Shown piece after piece: positions 1-5,915 of a stretch of DNA of 5,997 nt. A program made the translations under genes and the position numbers. The notes beneath the pieces were generated by a model. It had not been told where the DNA came from and did not search any database. It saw only the letters and a list, made by a program, of their open reading frames with translations. The DNA is from Candidatus Kuenenia stuttgartensis (GTDB lineage: Bacteria > Planctomycetota > Planctomycetia > Isosphaerales > Isosphaeraceae), in NCBI GenBank assembly GCA_945872325.1, contig CAMBZY010000213.1, positions 1 through 5,997 of the forward strand. The letters run 5' to 3'. Each line of letters begins with the position of its first letter. Positions within the stretch are counted from its first letter, which is position 1.

Positions 1-770
1 TCTGCATACCAGGCCGCAGATTGGTGAGGGTTCTCGCCATAACGCATCGCACTTTTCAGAATGAGTGGACAGGTGGGCACCCAAGTGGTCGGAAACGATC
101 CTGCTGCAACGACTTCCGTTGATTCGCCAGCAAGCTGCTTCTCAATCCATCCCGAGATCATGGCATCGTATTGGCTGGTTCCCTGCAAAGCCTTCAACAT
201 AAGCTGTTTGCGTGTCGCCAGCCGGGTTCCGCCCAGTTCAACGAATTCTTTGAGAAAGCCTTCATATTGATCGGCTGAGGTCAGAACAGCCACGTGGGCA
301 TGATTTTTGGCAGCTCCACGAACCAGCGACGGGCCACCGATGTCGATCTGCTCAATGGCTTCCTCCCAGGTCACGCCGGGCTTGGCCACGGTTTGTTCGA
401 AGGGGTAGAGGTTTACGACAACCAGGTCGATCGGCTCCATGCCCGACTCTGCCAGAACAGCCATATCCTCAGCCAACTCGCGACGCGCCAGGATGCCCCC
501 ATGGATCTTCGGATGGAGAGTCTTGACCCGCCCGCCCAGAATCTCCGGCTGTCCGGTATAGGCTGAAATTTCAGTGACTGTAAACCCAGCGTCTGCAAGT
601 GATTTGTACGTCCCGCCCGAGGCCAGTAGAGCGACCCCCTGGCCGGAAAGGGCCTTGGCCAGTTCGAGCAGGCCAGTTTTGTCGGACAGGCTCAGGATGG
701 CTCGACGAATCAGGACAATATCAGCGCTGGATTTGGTGGCTTGATGGGCAGACACGGCAGTATTTTTCAC
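1..770 (-). CDS. purH: Bifunctional AICAR formyltransferase / IMP cyclohydrolase, N-terminal part (cut by window edge)
   Basis: PurH performs the last two steps of de novo IMP synthesis in the cytoplasm: formylation of AICAR from 10-formyl-THF, then ring closure of FAICAR. I translated 256 codons; the rest lies left of the window. The visible part is the IMP cyclohydrolase domain (MGS-like fold), with RRAILSLSDKTG at residues 22-33, ASGGT at 50-54, GGRVKTLHPKIHGG at 79-92, DLVVVNLYPF at 115-124 and IDIGGPS at 142-148. RYGENPHQ at 243-250 is the conserved entry to the transformylase domain. No in-frame ATG lies before the conserved core. The chosen start is GTG at 770, directly after an in-frame TGA (773-771); GTG at 755 is the alternative. 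Neither has a clear Shine-Dalgarno sequence. The start at 770 gives a Ser/Ala/Thr-rich extension of about 15 residues over the usual PurH N-terminus. A terminator-like hairpin separates it from the upstream gene, so it probably has its own promoter. Identity is very secure; the exact start is not. Confidence 0.97.
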   Translation of the reverse strand, partial: MKNTAVSAHQATKSSADIVLIRRAILSLSDKTGLLELAKALSGQGVALLASGGTYKSLADAGFTVTEISAYTGQPEILGGRVKTLHPKIHGGILARRELAEDMAVLAESGMEPIDLVVVNLYPFEQTVAKPGVTWEEAIEQIDIGGPSLVRGAAKNHAHVAVLTSADQYEGFLKEFVELGGTRLATRKQLMLKALQGTSQYDAMISGWIEKQLAGESTEVVAAGSFPTTWVPTCPLILKSAMRYGENPHQSAAWYA

Positions 771-795
771 TCATCTGAGGGGGCACGGGGCCATT

Positions 796-839
796 GGCAA
801 CGACCAGCCTTATGGAGTGAATCCATAAAGCCATTTGCC
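796..839 (-). promoter_or_regulatory. Long imperfect hairpin in the presumed purH leader
   Basis: Read on the minus strand, an inner 10-bp stem (arms 822-831 and 807-816) closes a 5-base loop, and its only irregular pair is a U-G wobble. An outer 5-bp stem, GGCAA (835-839) with TTGCC (796-800), encloses it across a small asymmetric internal loop. The structure ends about 25 bases before the purH GTG. No T-run follows it, so it is not a standard intrinsic terminator. It could be a leader structure affecting purH expression, or chance. I do not recognise it as a known purine riboswitch. Confidence 0.35.
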
Positions 840-846
840 TGATAGG

Positions 847-891
847 CTTAAACACAAAGCCGACACACTTTTGACCAAAGTGTGCCGGCTT
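847..891 (-). terminator. Rho-independent-type terminator after the beta-propeller gene
   Basis: Arms 877-891 and 857-871 form a 15-bp stem around a 5-base loop (872-876). On the minus strand every pair is Watson-Crick except one G-U wobble; on the plus strand that same position would be an A-C mismatch, so the hairpin is built for minus-strand RNA. The stem is followed on that strand by the T-rich TTTGTGTTTAA. It starts about 70 bases past the stop of the beta-propeller gene and lies before purH, so it should separate the two transcripts. Confidence 0.8.
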
Positions 892-959
892 CTATTATTG
901 GCGAATTTGCGAGTCAATTGCGAGAGCTTTGCTCTGGCTTTTCGAATCAGGCCTCAGCC

Positions 960-2330
960 TCAATTCTCTTTGGGAGCAGCCTCATCCGCCTTTGCAGGTG
1001 CCTCAGTATCGGATCCAGCCTCGATTTCAGCCTTTTTAGGGGCTTCTTGAGGCTCATTCATTTCGTAGATTTCTTGAGGCGTTGTACCAAACTTCGGCAG
1101 CTTCGGATCTCGCAGAGGCGTTGGATTCACCTGCCCAAGCTCTCTCAGGCAGAGCAGAAGGCCATCGTCGCTGGCCAGATAAATCCGGTCATTGCGGTCG
1201 TTGGCCAGCCGGGCTGAGTAATTCTTCAGATCGACCCCAAAGCTATGGTATGACTGCTCGGGAGTCACCGCCACGGTACCATCCGCCCTGTTCACCACAG
1301 CCATGGCACCATCCACCGTGACCCCGTAAATCTTCGTAGGGGTGATTGCAAGCAGTTTGGCCTTGCCAATCTGAAGCTGCCATTTCTCTGTGCCCTGCTT
1401 GGCGTTAATCGCATACAGGATACCGTCTTTGGTCACTGTGTAAGCATCGTCGCCGGCCACAACCACGGCATGATCCAGAGGTGCGGATGTTGGGAAGACC
1501 CAGTTGGTCGCTTCATTTTCAGGTTCGAACAGGTCGATGCTGTAGATCTTGTGATCGTCAGAACCCACGAGCAACTGCTGGACTCCGTAAAGCCCCATGT
1601 TCCCACGGATCGGACCTTTGGTCATCACTCTGTGAATGATCTTCCGGTCCTTCAGGGAAGCCATATAGACCTTCCCATCCTGACTGGCAAACGCCATCAG
1701 TTTCTCGTTCATCAACGGCTTCGACGTAATCGCCTTCTCCGTCTGCCACGAGTAAAGATAGCTGCCCACGCTTGGCTTTAGCTTCCTGCAGACGGTCGGA
1801 TCATGACGCTCGCCGCAAGTGTCCACACCCGGGTCTTCGACATTGAAGGCCTGAACCTTGCCATTCTTGAGCGCAGCAATGGCCAGTCTGGAATTGACGG
1901 ACGTGCCGCCTGAGGCCAGATCTTCCAGCTTGGCGTCCCAGATCTTGGTGCCTGTCTTCAGATCAAGGCCAAAAATCTTCTGCCCAACGGCCACAACTGC
2001 CATCCGGTCATTGACCGAAACGGGAGCAGGGACAAGAGTTTGCAGGTGCAGGTTGGATGTCCATAACCGTTGACCGGACTCGGCGTTGTAGCAGACCACC
2101 AGACCGTCGGTCGTCTGGGCGAACAGATATTCGCCGGTCAGGTTCATCGAGGAAACCCGCGCCGCACCGCTTGCAAGCGGCACGATGTTGAACCACGAAC
2201 GTTCCAGCCCGAGTTGAGCCAGGCCTGTTCGGGTCGGGATTAACCGCGACGTCGGCGATTGGCCTGACGCCAATTGGCCTACTGTCATGACACCGCCGAC
2301 CATTCCGGCCATCAAAGCGCGTCGTTTCAT
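960..2330 (-). CDS. Exported PQQ-like (BamB-like) eight-repeat beta-propeller protein
   Basis: The predicted protein has 456 residues. It opens with MKRRALMAG and a hydrophobic stretch to about residue 21 ending ASGQ, an export signal. The paired arginines followed by A-L-M hint at Tat but lack the full motif, and there is no lipobox cysteine. Eight PQQ-like blade signatures follow at roughly residues 75-90 (ending GQRLW), 117-131 (GTKIW), 156-168, 218-232, 259-277, 302-317 (GTEKW), 340-354 and 389-399, consistent with an eight-bladed propeller like BamB or the quinoprotein dehydrogenase fold. I see no dehydrogenase motifs and no cofactor-site evidence, so a binding or scaffold role is likelier than catalysis. 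After blade three, C172 and C181 (CGERHDPTVC) form a C-x8-C insert. The tail from about residue 403 is Pro/Glu/Ala/Lys-rich and probably disordered. ATG 2330 is chosen because GGAG lies 9 bases upstream and the signal peptide starts there; a GTG at 2375 would add 15 residues before it. Substrate or partner is unknown. Confidence 0.88.
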   Translation of the reverse strand: MKRRALMAGMVGGVMTVGQLASGQSPTSRLIPTRTGLAQLGLERSWFNIVPLASGAARVSSMNLTGEYLFAQTTDGLVVCYNAESGQRLWTSNLHLQTLVPAPVSVNDRMAVVAVGQKIFGLDLKTGTKIWDAKLEDLASGGTSVNSRLAIAALKNGKVQAFNVEDPGVDTCGERHDPTVCRKLKPSVGSYLYSWQTEKAITSKPLMNEKLMAFASQDGKVYMASLKDRKIIHRVMTKGPIRGNMGLYGVQQLLVGSDDHKIYSIDLFEPENEATNWVFPTSAPLDHAVVVAGDDAYTVTKDGILYAINAKQGTEKWQLQIGKAKLLAITPTKIYGVTVDGAMAVVNRADGTVAVTPEQSYHSFGVDLKNYSARLANDRNDRIYLASDDGLLLCLRELGQVNPTPLRDPKLPKFGTTPQEIYEMNEPQEAPKKAEIEAGSDTEAPAKADEAAPKEN

Positions 2331-2339
2331 CGTACCTGA

Positions 2340-2343
2340 CTCC
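2340..2343 (-). promoter_or_regulatory. Shine-Dalgarno GGAG deciding the beta-propeller gene start
   Basis: GGAG on the minus strand sits 9 bases before ATG 2330. It lies inside the longer reading frame that could begin at GTG 2375, and it supports the internal ATG that directly precedes the signal peptide. Confidence 0.6.
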
Positions 2344-2389
2344 GGCTCAAACCTGTGACTTGTATTTTGGATCACCAGCAGACTGGCGA

Positions 2390-2405
2390 CATCCGCTGGC
2401 GGATG
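2390..2405. repeat. Palindrome CATCCGC-TG-GCGGATG upstream of the propeller gene
   Basis: Perfect 7-bp arms flank a central TG, centred about 67 bases before ATG 2330. It could be an operator for a dimeric regulator or, in minus-strand RNA, a short leader hairpin with a 4-base loop. No regulator can be named. Confidence 0.4.
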
Positions 2406-2601
2406 CTATCTATACTTCCCATTCTACTCTCTTTTGCAAAGAATCTGTAGTTCCTTATCTTGCGAAATCCTCAAGGTCAAATCAAGCCATTCGATTCAGA
2501 CCAAAAAATCGTTAATCTGTATCGATCATTCGAATCATGATTGACCTGAACGAGACTTTTTTGAGATCCTTCTCCGCAACATCAACGATTTGGACCACTG
2601 A

Positions 2602-2644
2602 ATCCGGATCGTAAAAGGTGGATATTTTGAATCCAGATCCGGAT
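2602..2644. repeat. Two copies of palindromic octamer ATCCGGAT
   Basis: ATCCGGAT occurs at 2602-2609 and again at 2637-2644, with centres 35 bases apart. Each copy is preceded by TGAATCC, overlapping in the first copy and spaced in the second. The pair lies 106-148 bases upstream of the zinc-ribbon gene start. A paired operator is possible, but two octamers may also be coincidence. Confidence 0.35.
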
Positions 2645-2749
2645 AATTTGACCAATACCCATGCACTGCTCTCCATTTCAGAAATGTCTGTCGATCCTCA
2701 CAGATCCCAATCTGAAGACGTGCCTTACGATCTGGAATAAACAACGCTT

Positions 2750-3556
2750 ATGAATCGCCTGCGCCCCCAAATCACAGGAATCGCTGTCGGACTCTCCATC
2801 GCAATCTTCGGTGGACTTGCAGACGCTCGCCGCCCACCTGCCGTTGCCGTCCGCTGGCTGGCAGCCGGTACCGGCCTGGCTTTCCTGGCCACCCACTGGC
2901 TCCAGCGATTTGACGAGTCCGCAGACTCCAGGCGTCGTGATCGTCGAACCAAACTCAAAATTCTGAACCGACACCTGAAAAATCAGGCGTCAGGCCAGCA
3001 CCGGGTTCTGGCTGACAAAAAACTCGAGCCTGACACGATGTTTGGCGATGAGACCATCGCTGCCCATCACTCGACTCCAGAAACATTTGTCAGCAACGAG
3101 TTTGTCAATCTCAGCCCCTCAGAGAGTTTTGGAGATCTGGCTGCAGACCTCAGAAGTGCATTTGATTCCGCGGTCGAGACCAATCAGTGGTCATCCGCCA
3201 TCAGAACCTATCAGTCAGGCCAGAATGCCGGCAATTTGCTGGAAGTGGACGAACCTCTGCTGGCAAAAATTCGAGCCGGTGCGCTTCAGGACATCTTCCA
3301 ACGAATGCAATCTGGATCTGTTCGTGAAGATGTGGCCCAACTGGCAGAAGATCTTGTCGAAATTTTTCCCAACTCAAAAGAGGGGCTGACTTTGGGACCA
3401 GTCATGGGTGTCCTGCGACGCTCTGCCGGACTCTGCCCACGATGCTCCCTGCCCTATCGAGGCATCGCCAACGCCTGCCACGATTGCCTCCGAGGCACCC
3501 CGGAAGCCTACCAGATCGCCTGGGATGAAGAAGGCGTCAACCCTCAGCCAAAATAA
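2750..3556 (+). CDS. Unrecognised membrane-anchored protein with C-terminal zinc ribbon
   Basis: The protein has 268 residues and I do not recognise its family. Residues 8-24 and 32-51 are hydrophobic and separated by a short basic turn (ARRPP), which suggests a membrane hairpin with both ends in the cytoplasm. Alternatively the first segment is a signal peptide ending at A-D-A (24-26). A very basic stretch (about 58-66, with SRRRDRR) follows, consistent with a cytoplasmic side. Residues about 120-225 look helical and amphipathic, vaguely TPR-like but without a clear repeat. The C-terminus has C229-P-R-C232, ten residues, then C243-H-D-C246, a zinc-ribbon or knuckle pattern. An in-frame TAA at 2738-2740 makes ATG 2750 the first ATG available; the ribosome site is weak (GGAA, about 12 bases upstream). 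Its stop lies 6 bases from the convergent sulfatase stop. The export-free ribbon suggests protein or nucleic-acid contact at the inner membrane, but this is inference; no function is assigned. Confidence 0.85.
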   Translation: MNRLRPQITGIAVGLSIAIFGGLADARRPPAVAVRWLAAGTGLAFLATHWLQRFDESADSRRRDRRTKLKILNRHLKNQASGQHRVLADKKLEPDTMFGDETIAAHHSTPETFVSNEFVNLSPSESFGDLAADLRSAFDSAVETNQWSSAIRTYQSGQNAGNLLEVDEPLLAKIRAGALQDIFQRMQSGSVREDVAQLAEDLVEIFPNSKEGLTLGPVMGVLRRSAGLCPRCSLPYRGIANACHDCLRGTPEAYQIAWDEEGVNPQPK

Positions 3557-3562
3557 CCCGGC

Positions 3563-5155
3563 TCACTCCGCTGCTTTCGCCGCCTTTTTCTTGGCGGCGG
3601 GCCGGTTCTTCTTCCGTTCGCTGACGAATGCGTCATAATCGGCATTATCATCCTCAGGCACCTTTAATTCTTTCCTGAGTCGAGCCACTTCCTGCTTCAG
3701 CTCTTTTTCTACCGTCTCATAACCCGGCTGACCCAGCATATTCTTCAATTCCAGAGGGTCTTTCTGGTTATCGTAAAGCTCCCAATAATCCACGTCAGGG
3801 GCATAAAAATGCACCATCTTATACCGGTCCGTCACCACCCCATAATGCCGCCTGACCTTGTGAGGTGCCGGATATTCATAGTAATGATAGTAAAAACTCT
3901 TACGCCAATCGGCCGGCGTTGCTCCAGCCAGTACCGGAACCATACTTCGACCCTGAATATCGTCTGGTACAGGCACTCCGGCGGCTTCCAGAAAGGTCGG
4001 AGCAAAGTCAATCACACTCACCAGATTCTGATTCACAGACCCAGCTTTCACCTTGCTGGGCCAGCGTACCAGAAGCGGTGTGCGCACGGATTCTTCAAAG
4101 ATCCAGCGTTTGTCAAACCACCCATGCTCGCCCAGATAAAACCCTTGATCCGAGCTGTAAACCACGATGGTATCTTCCGCCAGCCCATTCTCATCAAGAT
4201 ACTTTAAAACCCGCCCCACAGACTCGTCCACCGACTTCACACTGCCCAGATAATCATGCATATATCGATTGTATTTCCAGCGGACCAGATCCTTGCCCTT
4301 TAAATCGGCTTTCAGGAACTCCGCATTTCGAGGCTCATAATACGCATCCCAAGCCTTCTTCTGCTCGTCTGTCAGACGCTTCGATGTAACCAGTTTCAAA
4401 TCGCCCGGTGTCATCGTCTTTTCAATGGTCATTTCCTGGTCGCGAACGGCGATCCCCCGGTTGGAATAGTCATCGAACAGAGTCTCAGGCTCCGGATACT
4501 TCCGGTCTTTATCATGCCCAAGATGCCTCAGGGCCGGTTGCCAGTCGCGGTGCGGCGCCTTGTGCTGAACCATCATCAGAAACGGCTTGTTTTTGTCCCG
4601 TTTTGCCAGCCATTCCAGAGAATGATCGGTGATCAGATCCGTCGTATATCCCTCGTGCTTCAACCGTTTCCCGTTATGAATCATGTCTGGATTATAATAA
4701 TCGCCCTGGCCCGGCAGAATATGCCATTCGTCAAAGCCTGTTGGATCACTCACCAAATGCCATTTCCCAAACACGCCTGTCTGATAACCTGCCGATTTCA
4801 ACATCTTTGGAAATGTCGGCTGGGCTCCGTTAAAAACGCTGTAGCTGTTGTCATAAAAGCCGTTCACATGATTGTATTTGCCTGTCAAAACACAAGCCCG
4901 GCTCGGCCCACAAATCGAATTCGGCACCAGAGCACGATTGAATTTCATGCCCTGTCTGGCGATTCGGTCGATGTTCGGTGTCTCGATCAACTTGCGTGAA
5001 TCACCATATGTGCTGATGGCCTGAAACGCATGATCGTCGCAGAAGATCATCACAACATTCGGCTTTTTGACTTCAGCCGATTGAGCCATAGTCGGAACCA
5101 CGATTGAAATGATCGCAATCAGGCTTCCACGCAGATTCCACCAGAACTTACGCAT
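3563..5155 (-). CDS. Exported formylglycine-dependent sulfatase (arylsulfatase family, possibly GlcNAc-6-sulfatase-like)
   Basis: The protein hydrolyses a sulfate ester, probably on an extracellular or periplasmic carbohydrate. It has 530 residues, typical for the family. A signal peptide spans residues 1 to about 27 (hydrophobic core LIAIISIVV, ending AQSA). The core motif is C82-G-P-S-R86 followed by T91-G92-K93; C82 would be converted to formylglycine. Other expected active-site residues are D40-D41, K131 and H133 (GKWHL), H202 (KAPH), D336-Q337, and H344 with K349 (GEHGWFDKR). The SSDQGFYLGEHGWFDKR region and the YYHYYEYP segment (420-430) resemble N-acetylglucosamine-6-sulfatase-type enzymes (SulfAtlas S1_11-like), but substrate assignment is tentative. 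The C-terminus is Lys/Ala-rich (KKNRPAAKKKAAKAAE). ATG 5155 is preferred over ATG 5167 and the much longer frame reaching 5425, because GAGG lies 6 bases upstream and the signal peptide begins there. No maturase (FGE or anSME), transporter or other glycan gene is in view; the gene faces and nearly abuts the zinc-ribbon gene. Confidence 0.95.
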   Translation of the reverse strand: MRKFWWNLRGSLIAIISIVVPTMAQSAEVKKPNVVMIFCDDHAFQAISTYGDSRKLIETPNIDRIARQGMKFNRALVPNSICGPSRACVLTGKYNHVNGFYDNSYSVFNGAQPTFPKMLKSAGYQTGVFGKWHLVSDPTGFDEWHILPGQGDYYNPDMIHNGKRLKHEGYTTDLITDHSLEWLAKRDKNKPFLMMVQHKAPHRDWQPALRHLGHDKDRKYPEPETLFDDYSNRGIAVRDQEMTIEKTMTPGDLKLVTSKRLTDEQKKAWDAYYEPRNAEFLKADLKGKDLVRWKYNRYMHDYLGSVKSVDESVGRVLKYLDENGLAEDTIVVYSSDQGFYLGEHGWFDKRWIFEESVRTPLLVRWPSKVKAGSVNQNLVSVIDFAPTFLEAAGVPVPDDIQGRSMVPVLAGATPADWRKSFYYHYYEYPAPHKVRRHYGVVTDRYKMVHFYAPDVDYWELYDNQKDPLELKNMLGQPGYETVEKELKQEVARLRKELKVPEDDNADYDAFVSERKKNRPAAKKKAAKAAE

Positions 5156-5159
5156 GGCG

Positions 5160-5165
5160 TTCCTC
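5160..5165 (-). promoter_or_regulatory. Shine-Dalgarno GAGGAA deciding the sulfatase start
   Basis: GAGGAA on the minus strand ends 4 bases before ATG 5155 (the GAGG core is 6 bases away). The competing ATG at 5167-5165 overlaps this site and has no comparable sequence upstream, so the start at 5155 is favoured. Confidence 0.65.
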
Positions 5166-5278
5166 ATTCGGACGATATCGAAATCACAGACCCAGACGAT
5201 GAGATGGCAAAAACCGTAGATATTCACCATCCAGCAAGCATCAACCATCGTTTGACAGACGATAGTAGGTATATCTAT

Positions 5279-5298
5279 CAGTGGGAAGATCTTCAGTG
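5279..5298. repeat. Palindrome GAAGATCTTC flanked by CAGTG direct repeats
   Basis: GAAGATCTTC (5285-5294) is a perfect 10-bp palindrome. CAGTG occurs at 5279-5283 and again at 5294-5298. It lies about 130 bases upstream of the sulfatase start and about 190 upstream of the LigD-PE-like start. It is a possible operator, with no regulator identified. Confidence 0.3.
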
Positions 5299-5486
5299 AA
5301 TGTATCTGGAACCGAATCGGAGGGGAAGAGTTGAGTGATGTTTTTTCAAAAATAAAAAAAGGCCGACCGTTGGGATGAATCCATGACAAAAATTTGCTTT
5401 CTGAAAAACCTGTATCGAAAAACACGATTCGTTGTCAGTATCATAAATTCAAACTCCCAAAGCATCTGAAAAAAGACAGAAACCTC

Positions 5487-5915
5487 ATGTCAAACCATTC
5501 TCGAATCCAAGCCAGATTTGTCCTGCTGCACCACGACTGGCCTGAGAGCCACTGGGATTTTCTGGTCGATCTGGACGAGAAATTCGAGCGTGTTCCCACC
5601 TGGTCACTCGATGCACCTCTGCTCGATCAACCACATCACGGAAAAGCTCAGAAACTGGCGGATCATCGACGAATTTATTTTGATTACCAGGGGCCCGTCT
5701 CGGGTGATCGCGGAACCGTCCAGCAAATCATGACTGGAACGGCTGAAGTGGTCCTACAGAATCAGGATGTCCTCGAATTCATACTCATAGAATCAGCTGT
5801 TTTAATAGGAACTTTATCGATCAAACGTTTGTCTGACAAAACCAACGACATCCATAAGACTCACCGCTATGGAGCAGAACTGGATTGGGAATATCAGTGG
5901 TCGCCCATGGTTTGA
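5487..5915 (+). CDS. Stand-alone LigD 3'-phosphoesterase-like protein
   Basis: The protein has 142 residues and resembles the N-terminal phosphoesterase (PE) module of bacterial DNA ligase D, which trims 3'-phosphate and 3'-ribonucleotide ends during Ku-dependent end joining. Visible matches are RFVLLHHDWPESHWDF (10-25), with H16-x5-H22-x-D24, and DHRRIYFDYQGPVSGDRGTV (59-78), with H60-x3-Y64. These align by spacing with the metal and catalytic residues His42, His48, Asp50, His84 and Tyr88 of Pseudomonas aeruginosa LigD PE. The later part (LEFILIESAVLIGTLSIKRL) fits the end of the PE beta-barrel. The arginine normally two residues after the Asp is Leu26 here, and the usual N-terminal phosphate-contacting extension is missing, so activity may differ. 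No polymerase or ligase domain is attached and no Ku gene is in view. ATG 5487 is preferred; a TTG at 5394 would add 31 residues without family similarity. The ribosome site is weak. Family call is good; biochemical role is inferred. Confidence 0.8.
   Translation: MSNHSRIQARFVLLHHDWPESHWDFLVDLDEKFERVPTWSLDAPLLDQPHHGKAQKLADHRRIYFDYQGPVSGDRGTVQQIMTGTAEVVLQNQDVLEFILIESAVLIGTLSIKRLSDKTNDIHKTHRYGAELDWEYQWSPMV

Larger units (their letters stand above)
2331..2749. other. Divergent intergenic region, 419 bases, no convincing gene
   Basis: This gap separates the minus-strand propeller gene from the plus-strand zinc-ribbon gene, so promoters for both should lie here. I could not place a strong sigma-70-type promoter for either. 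The best minus-strand candidate is TTGACC (2480-2475) with GATAAG 15 bases further on, which is weak in spacing and sequence. The region is more AT-rich than the flanking genes between about 2410 and 2670. It holds a 7-bp-arm palindrome at 2390-2405 and two copies of the octamer ATCCGGAT. A 69-codon minus-strand frame inside it, with only a TTG start and no recognisable features, is not accepted as a gene. Confidence 0.6.
5156..5486. other. Divergent intergenic region, 331 bases, no convincing gene
   Basis: This gap lies between the sulfatase and the LigD-PE-like gene, which are transcribed away from each other. Long reading frames enter it from both sides only because stops are absent; the sequence they encode upstream of the chosen starts is not protein-like and has poor start codons. 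Positions 5341-5360 are strongly A/T-rich with a T-run and A-runs. A 10-bp palindrome lies at 5285-5294. I found no promoter with good -35 and -10 boxes for either gene. Confidence 0.6.

Noticed and set aside
907..935. TTGCGAG direct repeat and small AGAGC-TTT-GCTCT hairpin after the propeller gene
   Set aside because: The repeats and the 5-bp arms are too short to separate from chance; the strong hairpin at 857-891 is the better terminator.
771..959. Possible purine riboswitch upstream of purH
   Set aside because: The hairpins present do not show the three-way junction or conserved core of known purine-sensing riboswitches.
2535..2744. 69-codon minus-strand open frame in the divergent intergenic region
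   Set aside because: It has only a TTG start, no ribosome site, no recognisable motif and covers the likely promoter region of the zinc-ribbon gene.
3578..3599. Inverted repeat with 7-bp GC-rich arms (CGCCGCC / GGCGGCG) just past the zinc-ribbon stop, a possible terminator
   Set aside because: No T-run follows on either strand; the T-rich part is the loop. It falls in the codons of the sulfatase's Ala/Lys-rich tail, which explains the symmetry as repeated codons.
3865..4389. 174-codon plus-strand open frame opposite the sulfatase
   Set aside because: It lies wholly antisense to a well-supported gene and has the Ser/Pro/His-rich composition typical of a shadow frame.
5156..5425. 90-residue N-terminal extension of the sulfatase frame
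   Set aside because: The extension precedes a good Shine-Dalgarno site and a complete signal peptide at 5155; an export signal buried 90 residues in would be unusual, and the extra sequence is not family-like.
5394..5486. 31-residue extension of the LigD-PE-like protein from a TTG codon
   Set aside because: The extension is Lys-rich and lacks similarity to the PE N-terminal region; ATG 5487 lies just before the first conserved strand.
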